43,283 bases of DNA, from contig CAIVDV010000045.1 in assembly GCA_903904755.1 (NCBI GenBank), positions 1-43,283 on the forward strand, read 5' to 3'. Below are positions 22,585 to 31,374 of this stretch, piece after piece. Source of the DNA: an uncultured Acidobacteriaceae bacterium. Lineage in GTDB: Bacteria > Acidobacteriota > Terriglobia > Terriglobales > Acidobacteriaceae. How positions within the stretch are numbered: position 1 is the first letter of the stretch; the number at the start of each line of letters is the position of its first letter. The translations under genes and the position numbers were made by a program. The notes below the pieces were generated by a model. It saw only the letters and a list, made by a program, of their open reading frames with translations. It had not been told where the DNA came from and did not search any database.

Positions 22585-25287
22585 TCATGGATGAGTTGCG
22601 GTGAGGGTGAGGGGGTTGCCGGGAGTGACGGCGACCTGGGTGTCGAAGTAGATACGTGTGGTTGGACCGACTGTGGATAACTTGTGGGCGGCTGGAGCGG
22701 AGCCCGTGGTGATGGACAGCTTGTGGGCTGCGAGGGGCGCAACGGAGAGTTGGCGGAGGGAGAGCGCGCCGGCGTGGACGGTGAGGGACAGGGATGCGGG
22801 TGTGAGGGTGAATGTTCCCCATGCGGAAGGGGTGGACCAGAAGCTACGGAAGGGGTTGGCGGCGAGGCGGGGAGCGAGGGATAGGGCGTGGGCGCGGCCG
22901 TCGTACTGGAAGCCGGAGAGGAGGGGGATGCCGGCCCAACTGGCCATGGCGCGGGCGTAGTGGCGGCCGTACTCGGTTTCATCGAAGGGATTGGCGCGCT
23001 CACCGTCGTAGCGGCGGCGGATGTTGGCGATGATGGAGATGCCGTCCGGGACGAGGCCGTGGGCGATCATGAGGGCGGCTGCGGAGTACTCAAAGCCGGT
23101 CATGATTTCGGCGTAGTAGGGCATGGGGACGGCGGGGCGATTGCCGTGGGGGAAATCGCAGATGACCATGGCGGCCTCGTCGTTGAGGGCGTATACGCGC
23201 TGGACGCTGGCGTGGCGGGTGAGGTCGCGCTTGAGGTTGTAGCGGAGGAGGGAGTCCAGGGTTTTGCGGATGTGCTGCGGGTTGAGGAGGTCACCGAGAC
23301 CGGCGACGGAGGCCATGTACTGGCCGACGAGCTGGTCGATGAGGCAGCCTTCGCCGACCTGGAATACGGGGTGGAGGGAGTCTCGCGCGCCCATGCCTAC
23401 CTGAAGGCCAGAGGCGATTTTGTCCTGGGGTATGGGGCGGATGTGCTGGATGTAGTACTCGCCGTTGAAGAGGTTGGCATCGAGCCAGGCGGAGCCTTCG
23501 TTTGCCATGCGGTCGCAGTCGGCTGCGAAGGCTTGCTCCGCCATGGCGCGGGCCATGCGGGCGGCTGCGCGGAGGGCGGCGAGGTACCAGGTGGAGCACA
23601 TGGGATTGGGCCCGTAGAACTCGACATCGAAGGTGTTGTGCTGGACGCCGTCCATGACGCCGGAGCGGCGCTCGTCCCAGCCGCCGGGGCGCCAGGCGTA
23701 GGCGAGGGCGCGTTTAGCGGCGGGCCACTGGCGGCGGAGCCAGGCATCGTCTCCGGAGAGGGTCCAGTCCATGTAGAGCTTGACGATCTGGCCCATTTGG
23801 CCATCGGCTGCGGCCGCGCCCCAGTGCTCGTGGCCGAGGGGCAGCTTGTGGCGGAAGTCCATGTGGCCTTCCGGGTCGGTGGCGTAGCCGAAGCTGGTTT
23901 CGCGCATGGAACGGGCGAGGGAGGGGAAGAGGAACTGGGTGGCGACCTCGTAGTTCCAGACATGGGTGCAGGAGCCGAAGCCGAGGCCTTCGCGGTCTCC
24001 GCAGCCTTCGAATCCGTGGAAGGAGCCGTCGGCGATGCGGACACTGGTGTTGGAGACGAGGGTGGTGAGGTTGGAGGAGGCTGCGTCTTTGACGGCGGCA
24101 GGGAGGGTGGATTCCGCCAAGGCCTGAGCGAAGGCGCGGGTGCCAGCTTCAAGGGAGGTGAGGTTGTGTGTGGTGTATTCGAGGGCGGCCCATGCGTCAG
24201 CAAAGCGGGCGCAGTAGTGATTGCCGAAGACGACTTTCTCCTGGCCTTTTGGGGATTCCCAGCCCGAGCGCTGGCCGGAGCGGTTGGGGAAGTGCCAGGC
24301 GAGAAGGAAGCGGAAGGCGCGGGACTGGCCGGCAGGGACGGACTGGCGGAGGGAGACGGAGCCGACCGGGGTGGAGGGTTCGGAGGGGGTACCGAGGCGG
24401 CCGTTTGGAGCGAAGTTCTCAAACCAGAAATCTTGCGGGCCGACGCGCCAGTTGGATCCGCCGCGCCAACTGGGCAGGGTTTCGGATTCGGTGCCGGTGG
24501 GGGCGAGTGCGGCGAGAGCGAAGGAGCCGAAGAGAGGGTCGTCTGCTGGGATGGCGGGGTCAGTCATGAGCAGGCCGGAGATGTTGGGCGCGGTGCGCGG
24601 GGCGTTGTGGCGGGAGTCCGCGGAGCCGACGGGGTTGGTGATGGACCAGGCGATGGCGACTTCGACGGCGGATTTGCCGGGGTTGTGGACCTGGTAGGTG
24701 AGGATGGCGCAGGGAAGGCCGGAGTCATCGGCTTCAAGGGGCTGGAAGGGAGAGAAGGCATCGAGAGAGACCTGGACGGGGCAGATGGGGTCTTCAAAGT
24801 CGATCTTGGAGAGGGGGAAGGAGGCGTGGAAGTGGGCTTCCTGAAAGCGGGGGAGGCCGGGCACGTTCTGGAAGCCGAGGCCTTCCTGCTGGAGGTCGTA
24901 TGGGGGCAGGAGACGGCGCTCGATGACGGCGGCGAAGGGGTCGCCGGTGGCGGTTTTGACCCAAATAGAGGGGAAGGCGTACTCGAGGGCGTTGCCGTAG
25001 TCGGGGCGGTTAAAGATTTGCCAGTCCTGGAGATTGCCTCGGCCGCCGAGGCCGATGCCGCCGGTGGCGATTCCACCGAGTGGGCAGGAGACGCGAGCGA
25101 GATGACGGCCGGTGAAGGTGCGCGGGAAGGAGAGGGATTCTGGCGCACTGGCAGGTGTAGCAGGGTGGGCAGTTGGTGTGGCGGCGGGGGGTGGGGGAGT
25201 GGTTGCCTGTGCGGGGGCGGCGATGCCGGCTACGGTTGCTGCGACTGCGGTCTTGAAGAAGTCACGCCGGGTTGCGCTGGTGGGCAT
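22585..25287 (-). CDS. Tat-exported GH116-family glycosidase (GBA2-like)
   Basis: A 900-residue enzyme of the GBA2/DUF608 type, which cleaves beta-glucosides or related sugars. The N-terminus is a twin-arginine signal (TRRDFFKTAVAATVAG), so it is exported folded. An N-terminal beta domain (about 60-330, starting near PLGGIATGGIGLGGRGN) precedes an alpha/alpha barrel. There the likely nucleophile Glu is in TFDVEFYGPN and the likely acid/base Asp in VICDFPHGN, by analogy with characterised GH116 enzymes. An AGGAG Shine-Dalgarno sits 7 bases before ATG 25287 and overlaps the edge of a palindromic repeat at 25297. A small exported protein follows in the operon. Natural substrate is not known. Confidence 0.88.
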   Translation of the reverse strand: MPTSATRRDFFKTAVAATVAGIAAPAQATTPPPPAATPTAHPATPASAPESLSFPRTFTGRHLARVSCPLGGIATGGIGLGGRGNLQDWQIFNRPDYGNALEYAFPSIWVKTATGDPFAAVIERRLLPPYDLQQEGLGFQNVPGLPRFQEAHFHASFPLSKIDFEDPICPVQVSLDAFSPFQPLEADDSGLPCAILTYQVHNPGKSAVEVAIAWSITNPVGSADSRHNAPRTAPNISGLLMTDPAIPADDPLFGSFALAALAPTGTESETLPSWRGGSNWRVGPQDFWFENFAPNGRLGTPSEPSTPVGSVSLRQSVPAGQSRAFRFLLAWHFPNRSGQRSGWESPKGQEKVVFGNHYCARFADAWAALEYTTHNLTSLEAGTRAFAQALAESTLPAAVKDAASSNLTTLVSNTSVRIADGSFHGFEGCGDREGLGFGSCTHVWNYEVATQFLFPSLARSMRETSFGYATDPEGHMDFRHKLPLGHEHWGAAAADGQMGQIVKLYMDWTLSGDDAWLRRQWPAAKRALAYAWRPGGWDERRSGVMDGVQHNTFDVEFYGPNPMCSTWYLAALRAAARMARAMAEQAFAADCDRMANEGSAWLDANLFNGEYYIQHIRPIPQDKIASGLQVGMGARDSLHPVFQVGEGCLIDQLVGQYMASVAGLGDLLNPQHIRKTLDSLLRYNLKRDLTRHASVQRVYALNDEAAMVICDFPHGNRPAVPMPYYAEIMTGFEYSAAALMIAHGLVPDGISIIANIRRRYDGERANPFDETEYGRHYARAMASWAGIPLLSGFQYDGRAHALSLAPRLAANPFRSFWSTPSAWGTFTLTPASLSLTVHAGALSLRQLSVAPLAAHKLSITTGSAPAAHKLSTVGPTTRIYFDTQVAVTPGNPLTLTATHP

Positions 25288-25296
25288 GGAGGGCTC

Positions 25297-25415
25297 CTAA
25301 CGCATTTTAGGAAATACTGTGGTCTCGCAGTATCGGTTCGGTGTGGCCTTTCTTTGATAGAAAGGCCACGCGATTTTCTGCTGGTCGGTCTACACCTTTT
25401 CCTAAAATGCTCTAA
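25297..25415. repeat. 114-base palindromic element, copy 1 (MITE-like)
   Basis: The element has 13-bp perfect inverted ends (GCATTTTAGGAAA at 25302-25314 and its complement at 25398-25410). It contains a central perfect hairpin (GTGGCCTTTCT 25343-25353 with 25359-25369, TTGAT loop) and a side hairpin ATACTG/CAGTAT (25314-25333). CTAA flanks both sides (25297-25300 and 25412-25415), a possible target duplication. A second copy, 106 of 114 bases identical, lies at 30517-30630. It carries no coding sequence and sits directly against the Shine-Dalgarno of the GH116 gene. A non-autonomous mobile or REP-type repeat is the likely nature; the rest of the intergenic gap to 25555 shows nothing recognisable. 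Confidence 0.85.
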
Positions 25416-25555
25416 GGGTTGGGGAACCAGTGGAGCAACCATGGGGAGGGGGTGTCAAGGGATGAGGCTGCAGGGGGGGCCTGAATGGTGCTGAGGCCGC
25501 CGATGTTGCGGTTTGGATGCAGCTTAGGCGGCAGCCCGAAAGCAGGGAGGTTTGC

Positions 25556-26620
25556 TCAGGCTGCCAGCGGTTCCGCGGGCTTTCTGCGGGCGATGACCCA
25601 GTCGCGAACGTGGTAGGACGGGCGCTCGACGAGGTAGTGGGAGAGTTCTGCGCAGGCGAGGATGATGAGGCAGTTCCAGGGGAATTGGCTGTATGGCTCA
25701 CTGAAGGTGAACATCTGCTGCCAGAGATAGAGGCTGTAGGAGATGATGCCGATGTGGCGCATGACGGGATGGTTGAGGAGGCGCCCGAAGAGGTTGGCCG
25801 GGTTGTCGACGGCATAGAGGATGATGGAAGCGCAGCAGAGGGCGCGGGCCGACATGCCGAAGGGAAGACTCCATGAGCCGGTAAAGTGCTCTTCGAGGAT
25901 GGGGTTGATGAAGAGTACAAAAGCAGCGGCGCCGAGACAAACGGGCAGGCTAGCCAGCCGCTTGAGGGGCTTTTCCCAGACCTTCAAGTCGTGTGCGAGG
26001 GCAAGAATGCAGCCGACCATGATGGTGTCGATGCTGGTGTGGAGCATCATGCCGATGTGACCGCGGTAGGCGGGGAAGACCGCGTAGGTAAAGACGCGCA
26101 TGAAGGGTGATATGAGGACGAGGACGGTGGCGATCTTCAAGCAGGTTCGTTTTGAGAAGAAGACGAGGCAAAGGGGCCAGAAGAGGTAGAACTGCTCCTC
26201 GAGGCACAGAGACCACAGGTGGCCGAGGATGTTGCCGGTGCCGTGAATGTTGTAGTTCCAGATATAGAAGGCGGCGCTGAAGAAACTGCCCGGTGTTACG
26301 GGGTCGATGTGCATGAGGCTGCGAATGGCGACGACGGCAAGAAAGGCGTAGAAGGGCGGCAGAATTCGGAAAGCCCGGCGGAGATAGAAGTTTGAGAGAC
26401 TGATTTCGCCGCGTTTTGCATCTTCCTTGAGCAGTAGGTTGGTGATGAGGAAGCCGCTGATTACGAAAAAGGTGGCAACGCCGAGGTGGCCGTCACGAAG
26501 GAAATCCATGTAGTAGCGGGAGTGCCCAGTCCATGCTGAATCGGAATGGCCGAGGATGACCAACGCGACTGAAAAGGCTCGCAGGCCGTCCAAGGAGGGG
26601 ATCGAGCGTCGAGAGGCCAT
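25556..26620 (-). CDS. Acyltransferase-3 family membrane protein (OafA-like)
   Basis: A 354-residue protein with about ten membrane helices that would acylate, most often acetylate, a sugar or lipid at the membrane. The family signature SIPSLDGLRAFSVALVILGH is at the N-terminus, with the conserved His. Also visible are FFVISGFLITNLLL, LSNFYLRRAFRILPPFY and the HLWSLCLEEQFYLFWPL motif. AAGGAAG lies 7 bases before ATG 26620. Its divergent neighbour is an MBOAT acyltransferase, so both may modify surface glycans. The acceptor is unknown. Confidence 0.92.
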   Translation of the reverse strand: MASRRSIPSLDGLRAFSVALVILGHSDSAWTGHSRYYMDFLRDGHLGVATFFVISGFLITNLLLKEDAKRGEISLSNFYLRRAFRILPPFYAFLAVVAIRSLMHIDPVTPGSFFSAAFYIWNYNIHGTGNILGHLWSLCLEEQFYLFWPLCLVFFSKRTCLKIATVLVLISPFMRVFTYAVFPAYRGHIGMMLHTSIDTIMVGCILALAHDLKVWEKPLKRLASLPVCLGAAAFVLFINPILEEHFTGSWSLPFGMSARALCCASIILYAVDNPANLFGRLLNHPVMRHIGIISYSLYLWQQMFTFSEPYSQFPWNCLIILACAELSHYLVERPSYHVRDWVIARRKPAEPLAA

Positions 26621-26874
26621 TCATTTTCTTCCTTGTTTTGAATGCGGAGTGGGAAGACAGGAAGCGGCGCGGAGCTTTCCGGACTTTTTCATCATCACGG
26701 ATGAAGTAGAAAATTGCAAGGGTTGATGTGCTTCCCTGCTGAGTATCGAGGTAGTGACGTGCAGGGGAAAATCGGGGGCGCAGGGCTGATTTCAGGCGGA
26801 CGGAGCATGACAGAATTGAGTCGGAGACGGGGAGACTTGCCGGCTCAAATTGCCTGTTTTGTTGTGAAAGCCTG

Positions 26875-28290
26875 ATGCTTTTTCCTACGGTGGAATACGC
26901 GCTGTTTTTTCTGGTGGTGCTGGCGGTCGCGTGGGCGCTGGCGCGGTTTCCGGCATGGCACAAGGGATTTCTGCTGGTGGCGAGTTACCTGTTTTACGGC
27001 TTCTGGAACTGGACGTATCTGCCGCTGCTGTTTGGGATATCGGTCGTTGCGGGGCTGGTAGCGCAGCGGATTCAGCAGAGCGAGACGCGGCGGAAGCAGT
27101 GGCTGGTGCTGGGTGTGGTGATTTGCCTGGCGACGCTGGGTTTCTACAAGTACACGGGATTTGTGCTGGAGAATGTGCTTGCAGTGTGGGGACGGTTTGG
27201 GAGGGCGCCGGTGGTGGGCTACCATGCGCCGGTGCTGCCGCTGGGGATTTCGTTCTTTGTGTTTCATGCGATTTCGCTGATGGGGGACTGCTACCGGCGG
27301 AAGGTGAAGGAGCCGGTGGCGATGGGAGATGCGCTGCTGTATGTGGCGTTTTTCCCGCAACTGATTGCCGGGCCGATTCTGCGGGCGTCGCGATTTTTGC
27401 CGCAGTTGCGCATGGAGCGGACGGGGCGGAATCTGCGGCTGAACCGGGCGCTGCTGCTGATTGCCGGCGGGCTTTTCAAGAAGGTGATTGTCTCGAATAT
27501 GCTGGCGACGCGTCTGGTGGAGCCGGTGTTCCAGGTTCCGCAGAGCTATGGGGTGGGCGATGTGCTGCTGGCAGTGTATGGGTACGCGGCGCAGATTTAC
27601 TGCGATTTCTCGGGGTACACGGATATTGCGATTGGGTGCGCGCTGCTGCTGGGATACCGGTTCCCGGCGAACTTCCGCGCGCCGTATACGGCAGTGAATC
27701 CGCAGGATTTCTGGCGGCGGTGGCATATTTCGCTTTCGACGTGGCTGCGGGATTACTTGTATTTCCCGCTGGGGGGATCGCGACGGGGCAGCGTGCGGAC
27801 GTATGTGAACCTGATGCTGACGATGCTGCTGGGCGGGCTGTGGCACGGGGCGGCGTGGACGTTTGTGGCGTGGGGCGCGCTGCATGGGAGCTATCTGGTG
27901 GTGCATCGGCTGTGGACGCTGGTGGGGTGGGAGCCGGTGGTGCGGATGCGCGGAACAATGGCGTGGGCTTGGATTTCGCGGGTGCTGCTATTCCATGCGG
28001 TGTGCGTGGGGTGGGTGTTCTTCCGGGCGTCGACGTTTGAGCTGGCCTTTGAGATTTTCCGAAGGCTGGGAGTGCCGGGAGCGGTGACGCTGGCGACCGG
28101 GCCTGTGGTGCTGGTGCTGATGATTGGGCTGGCGGGGCAGTTTGCGCCGACGCGGTGGCGAAATTCGCTTGAGGTGGAGCTTGGGCGATGGCCGAGCTTG
28201 GTGCGCGGGGCGGCGTTTGCCGGAGCGATTGTGGCGATTGAGGTTCTGGGGCCGACGGGTGTTGCGCCGTTTATTTACTTCCAGTTTTAG
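26875..28290 (+). CDS. MBOAT-family O-acyltransferase (AlgI/PatA-like)
   Basis: A 471-residue membrane protein of the MBOAT family, which moves acyl groups (often acetyl) across the membrane towards polysaccharides. The start MLFPTVEYALFFLVVL is typical. Landmarks are the YLFYGFWNW stretch, YFPQLIAGPI-like FFPQLIAGPILRASRF, YCDFSGYTDIAIGCALLLGY, NPQDFWRRWHISLSTWLRDYL and the catalytic His in GGLWHGAAWTFVAWGALHG. It is followed after 11 bases by an SGNH hydrolase-fold gene, the arrangement of AlgI/AlgX or PatA/PatB-type systems, so the two likely act together on an exported glycan. The 254 bases before it, between divergent starts, hold no clear promoter. Confidence 0.93.
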   Translation: MLFPTVEYALFFLVVLAVAWALARFPAWHKGFLLVASYLFYGFWNWTYLPLLFGISVVAGLVAQRIQQSETRRKQWLVLGVVICLATLGFYKYTGFVLENVLAVWGRFGRAPVVGYHAPVLPLGISFFVFHAISLMGDCYRRKVKEPVAMGDALLYVAFFPQLIAGPILRASRFLPQLRMERTGRNLRLNRALLLIAGGLFKKVIVSNMLATRLVEPVFQVPQSYGVGDVLLAVYGYAAQIYCDFSGYTDIAIGCALLLGYRFPANFRAPYTAVNPQDFWRRWHISLSTWLRDYLYFPLGGSRRGSVRTYVNLMLTMLLGGLWHGAAWTFVAWGALHGSYLVVHRLWTLVGWEPVVRMRGTMAWAWISRVLLFHAVCVGWVFFRASTFELAFEIFRRLGVPGAVTLATGPVVLVLMIGLAGQFAPTRWRNSLEVELGRWPSLVRGAAFAGAIVAIEVLGPTGVAPFIYFQF

Positions 28291-28301
28291 AGAGTGGCAG
28301 A

Positions 28302-29453
28302 GTGCGAGTGAGGGTACACAATTCGCTGGGGCAGGTGATGGGGACGATGGCGGCGTTTGCCGTGGCCGCGTGCCTGCTGGAAGCTGACGGGTTGGCGCAT
28401 TGGGCTACGCACCTGGAGATTGGGCCGCTCCGGATGGTGGCGGTTCCGGCGACGGAGGCGTGGAGCCGGTTCCTGAAGCCGACCGGGCTGTTTGTCCTGC
28501 GTGAGAATGCGCTGGATACGCTGGCGCGAACGGGCTGGAGTGACGATGCGGCGAGGGTAGCGGCAGTAGCGGATGCGGGCAAGAAGATGACTGGGGAAGT
28601 AGCCAAGGAGGCGACGCCGCTGGTAATTGTGGGTGCGGATGCAGAGCTGGCAAGCCAGACGCCAAGGGTGACGGAGCTGAAGCCGCTGGCTGCGGTGGAG
28701 ACGGGGAAGACGCGAGTGGTGGCGCTGGCCGGAGACTCGATGATGGCGGTTGGATTGAGTCCGGAACTGCTGCGGGAGACGGCGGAGAATCCGCGATTGC
28801 GGCTGTTGAAGGCGTTCCGTTCGGGTACGGGGCTGGCGCGGCCGGAGGTATTTGACTGGTCGAAAGAGTATCCGGCGCTGCTGGGCGGGGAAAAGCCGGA
28901 TGTGGTGCTGGTGGCGATGGGTGCAAATGACGGCCAGGGATTTGTCGTGGATGGCAAGGTGCTGGCGTTTGGGAGCGAGGAGTGGAAGCGGGTTTACGAG
29001 CAGCGGGTGGCGGCGTACCTGGCGATGGTGCGGGCCGGCGGGGCGCAAGTGGTGTGGATTGGTCTGCCGCCGATGCGGTCAGAGAGTTATGACGAGAAGA
29101 TGGCGGTGATTAACCAGATTGCCTATAGCGTGGTGCGGACGGTGCCGGGGGCGGAGTGGTGGAATTCGGGCGCGTTGGTAGGGGATGACGCGGGGCACTA
29201 CCGGGAGTTTGGCGAGAACAGCAAGGGCGGGACGGTGAAGCTGCGGCAGGGGGATGGGATTCACCTGTCGGATGAAGGGGCGGCGCTGTTGAGCCGGGTG
29301 CTGGTGCGGTGGATGGACCCGGTGCCAGTTGCTGCGGCAGCTCCGATTGCGCAGCCGGCGGTGGCGGTGGTGAAGCCAGCGGTTGTGGAGCGTCCGGTAG
29401 TGAAGGCGCGTGGGGAGCGCGTGGCCAAGGGGAAGAAGAGGCGGGGACGGTAG
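28302..29453 (+). CDS. SGNH-fold hydrolase/acetyltransferase (DUF459-like), MBOAT partner
   Basis: A 383-residue protein with an N-terminal hydrophobic segment (GTMAAFAVAACLLEA), probably a signal or anchor that places it in the periplasm. The SGNH blocks are present: LAGDSMMAVGL (nucleophile Ser), VVLVAMGANDGQ (Asn-Asp) and the catalytic Asp-His pair in DGIHLSDEGAAL. The C-terminal 60 residues are Pro/Ala/Val-rich and end in a basic KGKKRRGR tail. It starts 11 bases after the MBOAT stop. By analogy with AlgJ/AlgX and PatB it would pass acetyl groups from the MBOAT protein to a polysaccharide; the polymer is unknown. Confidence 0.82.
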   Translation: MRVRVHNSLGQVMGTMAAFAVAACLLEADGLAHWATHLEIGPLRMVAVPATEAWSRFLKPTGLFVLRENALDTLARTGWSDDAARVAAVADAGKKMTGEVAKEATPLVIVGADAELASQTPRVTELKPLAAVETGKTRVVALAGDSMMAVGLSPELLRETAENPRLRLLKAFRSGTGLARPEVFDWSKEYPALLGGEKPDVVLVAMGANDGQGFVVDGKVLAFGSEEWKRVYEQRVAAYLAMVRAGGAQVVWIGLPPMRSESYDEKMAVINQIAYSVVRTVPGAEWWNSGALVGDDAGHYREFGENSKGGTVKLRQGDGIHLSDEGAALLSRVLVRWMDPVPVAAAAPIAQPAVAVVKPAVVERPVVKARGERVAKGKKRRGR

Positions 29454-29454
29454 G

Positions 29455-30429
29455 CTAGCGGGGAAGGCCGGTGTAGTGCTGGTGGGAGTGCACGGTTTCG
29501 TGGTCTTCTTCGGCCTCGAGGTGGGTGATGACCTCGGTGGGGACAGAGAGGCCGGCGGCGAGTCGTTCTTCCAGGAGGGTGGCGGTGGCGTGGGCTGCTC
29601 CCAGAAGGGAGTCATGGGGGAAGAGCAGGTGGACTTCCACGAGGTTGCGGTAGCCGGTGGTGCGGAAGCGGACGCCGTGGTAGTGGAGGCCGAGTTCGTC
29701 GCAGAGGGCGTCGAGCTTCTGGCGGATTTCGTGGCCGATTTCCGGGTCAGAGTAGTCGAGCAGGCCGACGACTGCGTTCCAGATGAGCTTACCGCCGGAC
29801 CAGAGGATGTTGAGTGCGACGAGGATGGCCACGATGGGGTCGAAGGGGAGCCAGTGGGTGGCCATGACCAGAAGGAGGCCGGCGACGACGCCGATGCTGG
29901 TCCAACTGTCGGTGAGGACGTGTTTGCCGTCTGCGACGAGGATGATGGAGTTGACGCGGCAGCCGGTGCGGACGAGGTACCAGCCGAGGAGACCGTTGAC
30001 GAGACCGGCGGCGAGGAGGAGCAGGGTTCCGTAGCCGATGTTCTCAAGGGCGAGGCCGTGGAGCCACTTCCAGATGGATTCAGCGAGGATGGCGAAGGCG
30101 GCGAGGACGATCATTGCGCCCTCAAAGCCTGCGGAGAAGAAGGAGATGCGCTCGTAGCCGTAGAGGAAGCGGGGAGCGGCAGGCTTGAGGCTGAGGTGAA
30201 GGCTGAAGGCGGCGAAGGCGACGGCGAGGACGTGTACGACCGATTCGGCTGCGTCGGCGAGGATGGCGAGGGAGCCCGTGTAGACGTATGCCGCGACCTT
30301 GCCGACGAGCATGAGGACACCGACGGCGAGTGAGAGGCGCATGGCGAACCAGGCATCGCGAATCTGACGCTGGTCGCGGAGGAGCGAGGCGGCGGGTGCG
30401 TCGGAGATGGCGTCAGGGTGTTGGTGCAT
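29455..30429 (-). CDS. Cation diffusion facilitator family metal transporter
   Basis: A 324-residue six-helix CDF transporter, exporting divalent metals such as Zn, Co or Fe from the cytoplasm. Helix 2 carries ADAAESVVHVLAVAFAAFSL and helix 5 ADGKHVLTDSWTS with the metal-binding HxxxD pair. In helix 2 the second acidic position of the usual DxxxD is Ser, as in some CDF subgroups, so metal choice is uncertain. The C-terminal domain has LGLHYHGVRFRTTGYRNLVEVHLL, the usual cytoplasmic dimerisation fold. ATG 30429 was preferred to a start at 30501, which adds a basic leader. It ends one base from the convergent SGNH gene. Confidence 0.9.
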   Translation of the reverse strand: MHQHPDAISDAPAASLLRDQRQIRDAWFAMRLSLAVGVLMLVGKVAAYVYTGSLAILADAAESVVHVLAVAFAAFSLHLSLKPAAPRFLYGYERISFFSAGFEGAMIVLAAFAILAESIWKWLHGLALENIGYGTLLLLAAGLVNGLLGWYLVRTGCRVNSIILVADGKHVLTDSWTSIGVVAGLLLVMATHWLPFDPIVAILVALNILWSGGKLIWNAVVGLLDYSDPEIGHEIRQKLDALCDELGLHYHGVRFRTTGYRNLVEVHLLFPHDSLLGAAHATATLLEERLAAGLSVPTEVITHLEAEEDHETVHSHQHYTGLPR

Positions 30430-30516
30430 CGGCGCGCTGGCCTTTCGGGGGGTATGCCGATATTGGCACGAGAGCGCACCGGGGCGCGTGACCCTGCTCA
30501 CACAACCGGGGTTTGG

Positions 30517-30630
30517 CTAACGCATTTCAGGAAAGACTGTGGTCTCGCAGCATCGGTTCGGTGTGGCCTTTCTTTGATAGAAAGTCCACGCGAACCTTTG
30601 CTGGTCGGTCTACACCTTTTCCTAAAATGC
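30517..30630. repeat. 114-base palindromic element, copy 2
   Basis: This copy has the same length and order of parts as the one at 25297, with 8 mismatches over 114 bases. The last 30 bases are identical. Its inverted end differs by one base (GCATTTCAGGAAA), its central hairpin has one unpaired position, and its side hairpin is reduced. It ends 3 bases before the stop codon of the HAD gene (30633) and starts 88 bases from the CDF start. The flank lacks the CTAA seen beside copy 1. Confidence 0.85.
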
Positions 30631-30632
30631 CT

Positions 30633-31334
30633 CTAGAAGATGTTGGCGAGGGAGGCGAAGCCGTCTAGTTCGATGAGTTGCTGGCCGGCCGGGGGTGCGG
30701 AGAGGGCGGCGTGCTCGAGTATCCAGGTGTCTTTGTGGAAGAGGAAGACGGCATTGAGGCCAGCTTCGAGGGCGGGGTTGATATCGGATTTGGGGCTGTT
30801 GCCGATCATCCAGGAGGTGGCGGGGGTGAGCTGGTGGCGGGCGATGACGTCGCGGTAGGTGGCGGGGTTTTTCTCGGCGACGATTTCGACGGCGGAGAAA
30901 TGCGGGGCGAGGCCGGAGCGGGCGAGCTTGTCGGCTTGCTCTTCGGGGTTGCCCTTGGTCATGAGGATGAGGCGGTGGCGCTGGGCGAGCAAGGGCAGAA
31001 GCGCGGCGACGTCGGGAAGGAGTTCGATTTCCTGGTCGGCGATGGACTGGGCGAAGCTGACGATGCGGGCGTGCTTCTCCGGGCTGACGGGGGAAGCAGA
31101 GAGGCGCTCAAAGCAGGTGATGAGGGAATGGGTGAAGCTGTGCAGGCCGTAGCCGAGGAGCAGGATGGATTCGTGCTCGACTCGGTTGAGGGCCTGGCGA
31201 ACTTCTTCGCGAGAGTATGTGTGGTGGTTGAGGTAGCTGATGTACGCGGTGATGGCGCGCTCAAAGTAGATGTTGTTTTCCCAGAGCGTGTCGTCGGCGT
31301 CGATGAGGAGGGTTTGGGCGGCCAGGGTGGGCAT
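30633..31334 (-). CDS. HAD-superfamily phosphatase in the rhamnose cluster
   Basis: A 233-residue HAD hydrolase with motif I DADDTLWENN, motif II LMTKGN, motif III Lys in VAEKNPATYRD and motif IV IGNSPKSDINPAL. A helical cap spans about residues 25-100. ATG 31334 is the true start; a longer in-frame reading upstream of it runs through the kinase gene in the wrong frame and is not real. It begins 40 bases after the rhamnulokinase stop, so it is probably the last gene of the aldolase-kinase operon. A phosphatase there could clear a stalled sugar-phosphate, but that is inference. Confidence 0.85.
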   Translation of the reverse strand: MPTLAAQTLLIDADDTLWENNIYFERAITAYISYLNHHTYSREEVRQALNRVEHESILLLGYGLHSFTHSLITCFERLSASPVSPEKHARIVSFAQSIADQEIELLPDVAALLPLLAQRHRLILMTKGNPEEQADKLARSGLAPHFSAVEIVAEKNPATYRDVIARHQLTPATSWMIGNSPKSDINPALEAGLNAVFLFHKDTWILEHAALSAPPAGQQLIELDGFASLANIF

Positions 31335-31374
31335 GGGGAGATTGTAACGAGGCGGGGGCGTTGGATTTGGGGGA

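Noticed and set aside
22888-25494. Plus-strand open frame of 868 codons opposite the GH116 gene
   Set aside because: Gly/Glu/Val/Ala-rich with no motifs, whereas the minus strand carries clear GH116 signatures and a Tat signal.
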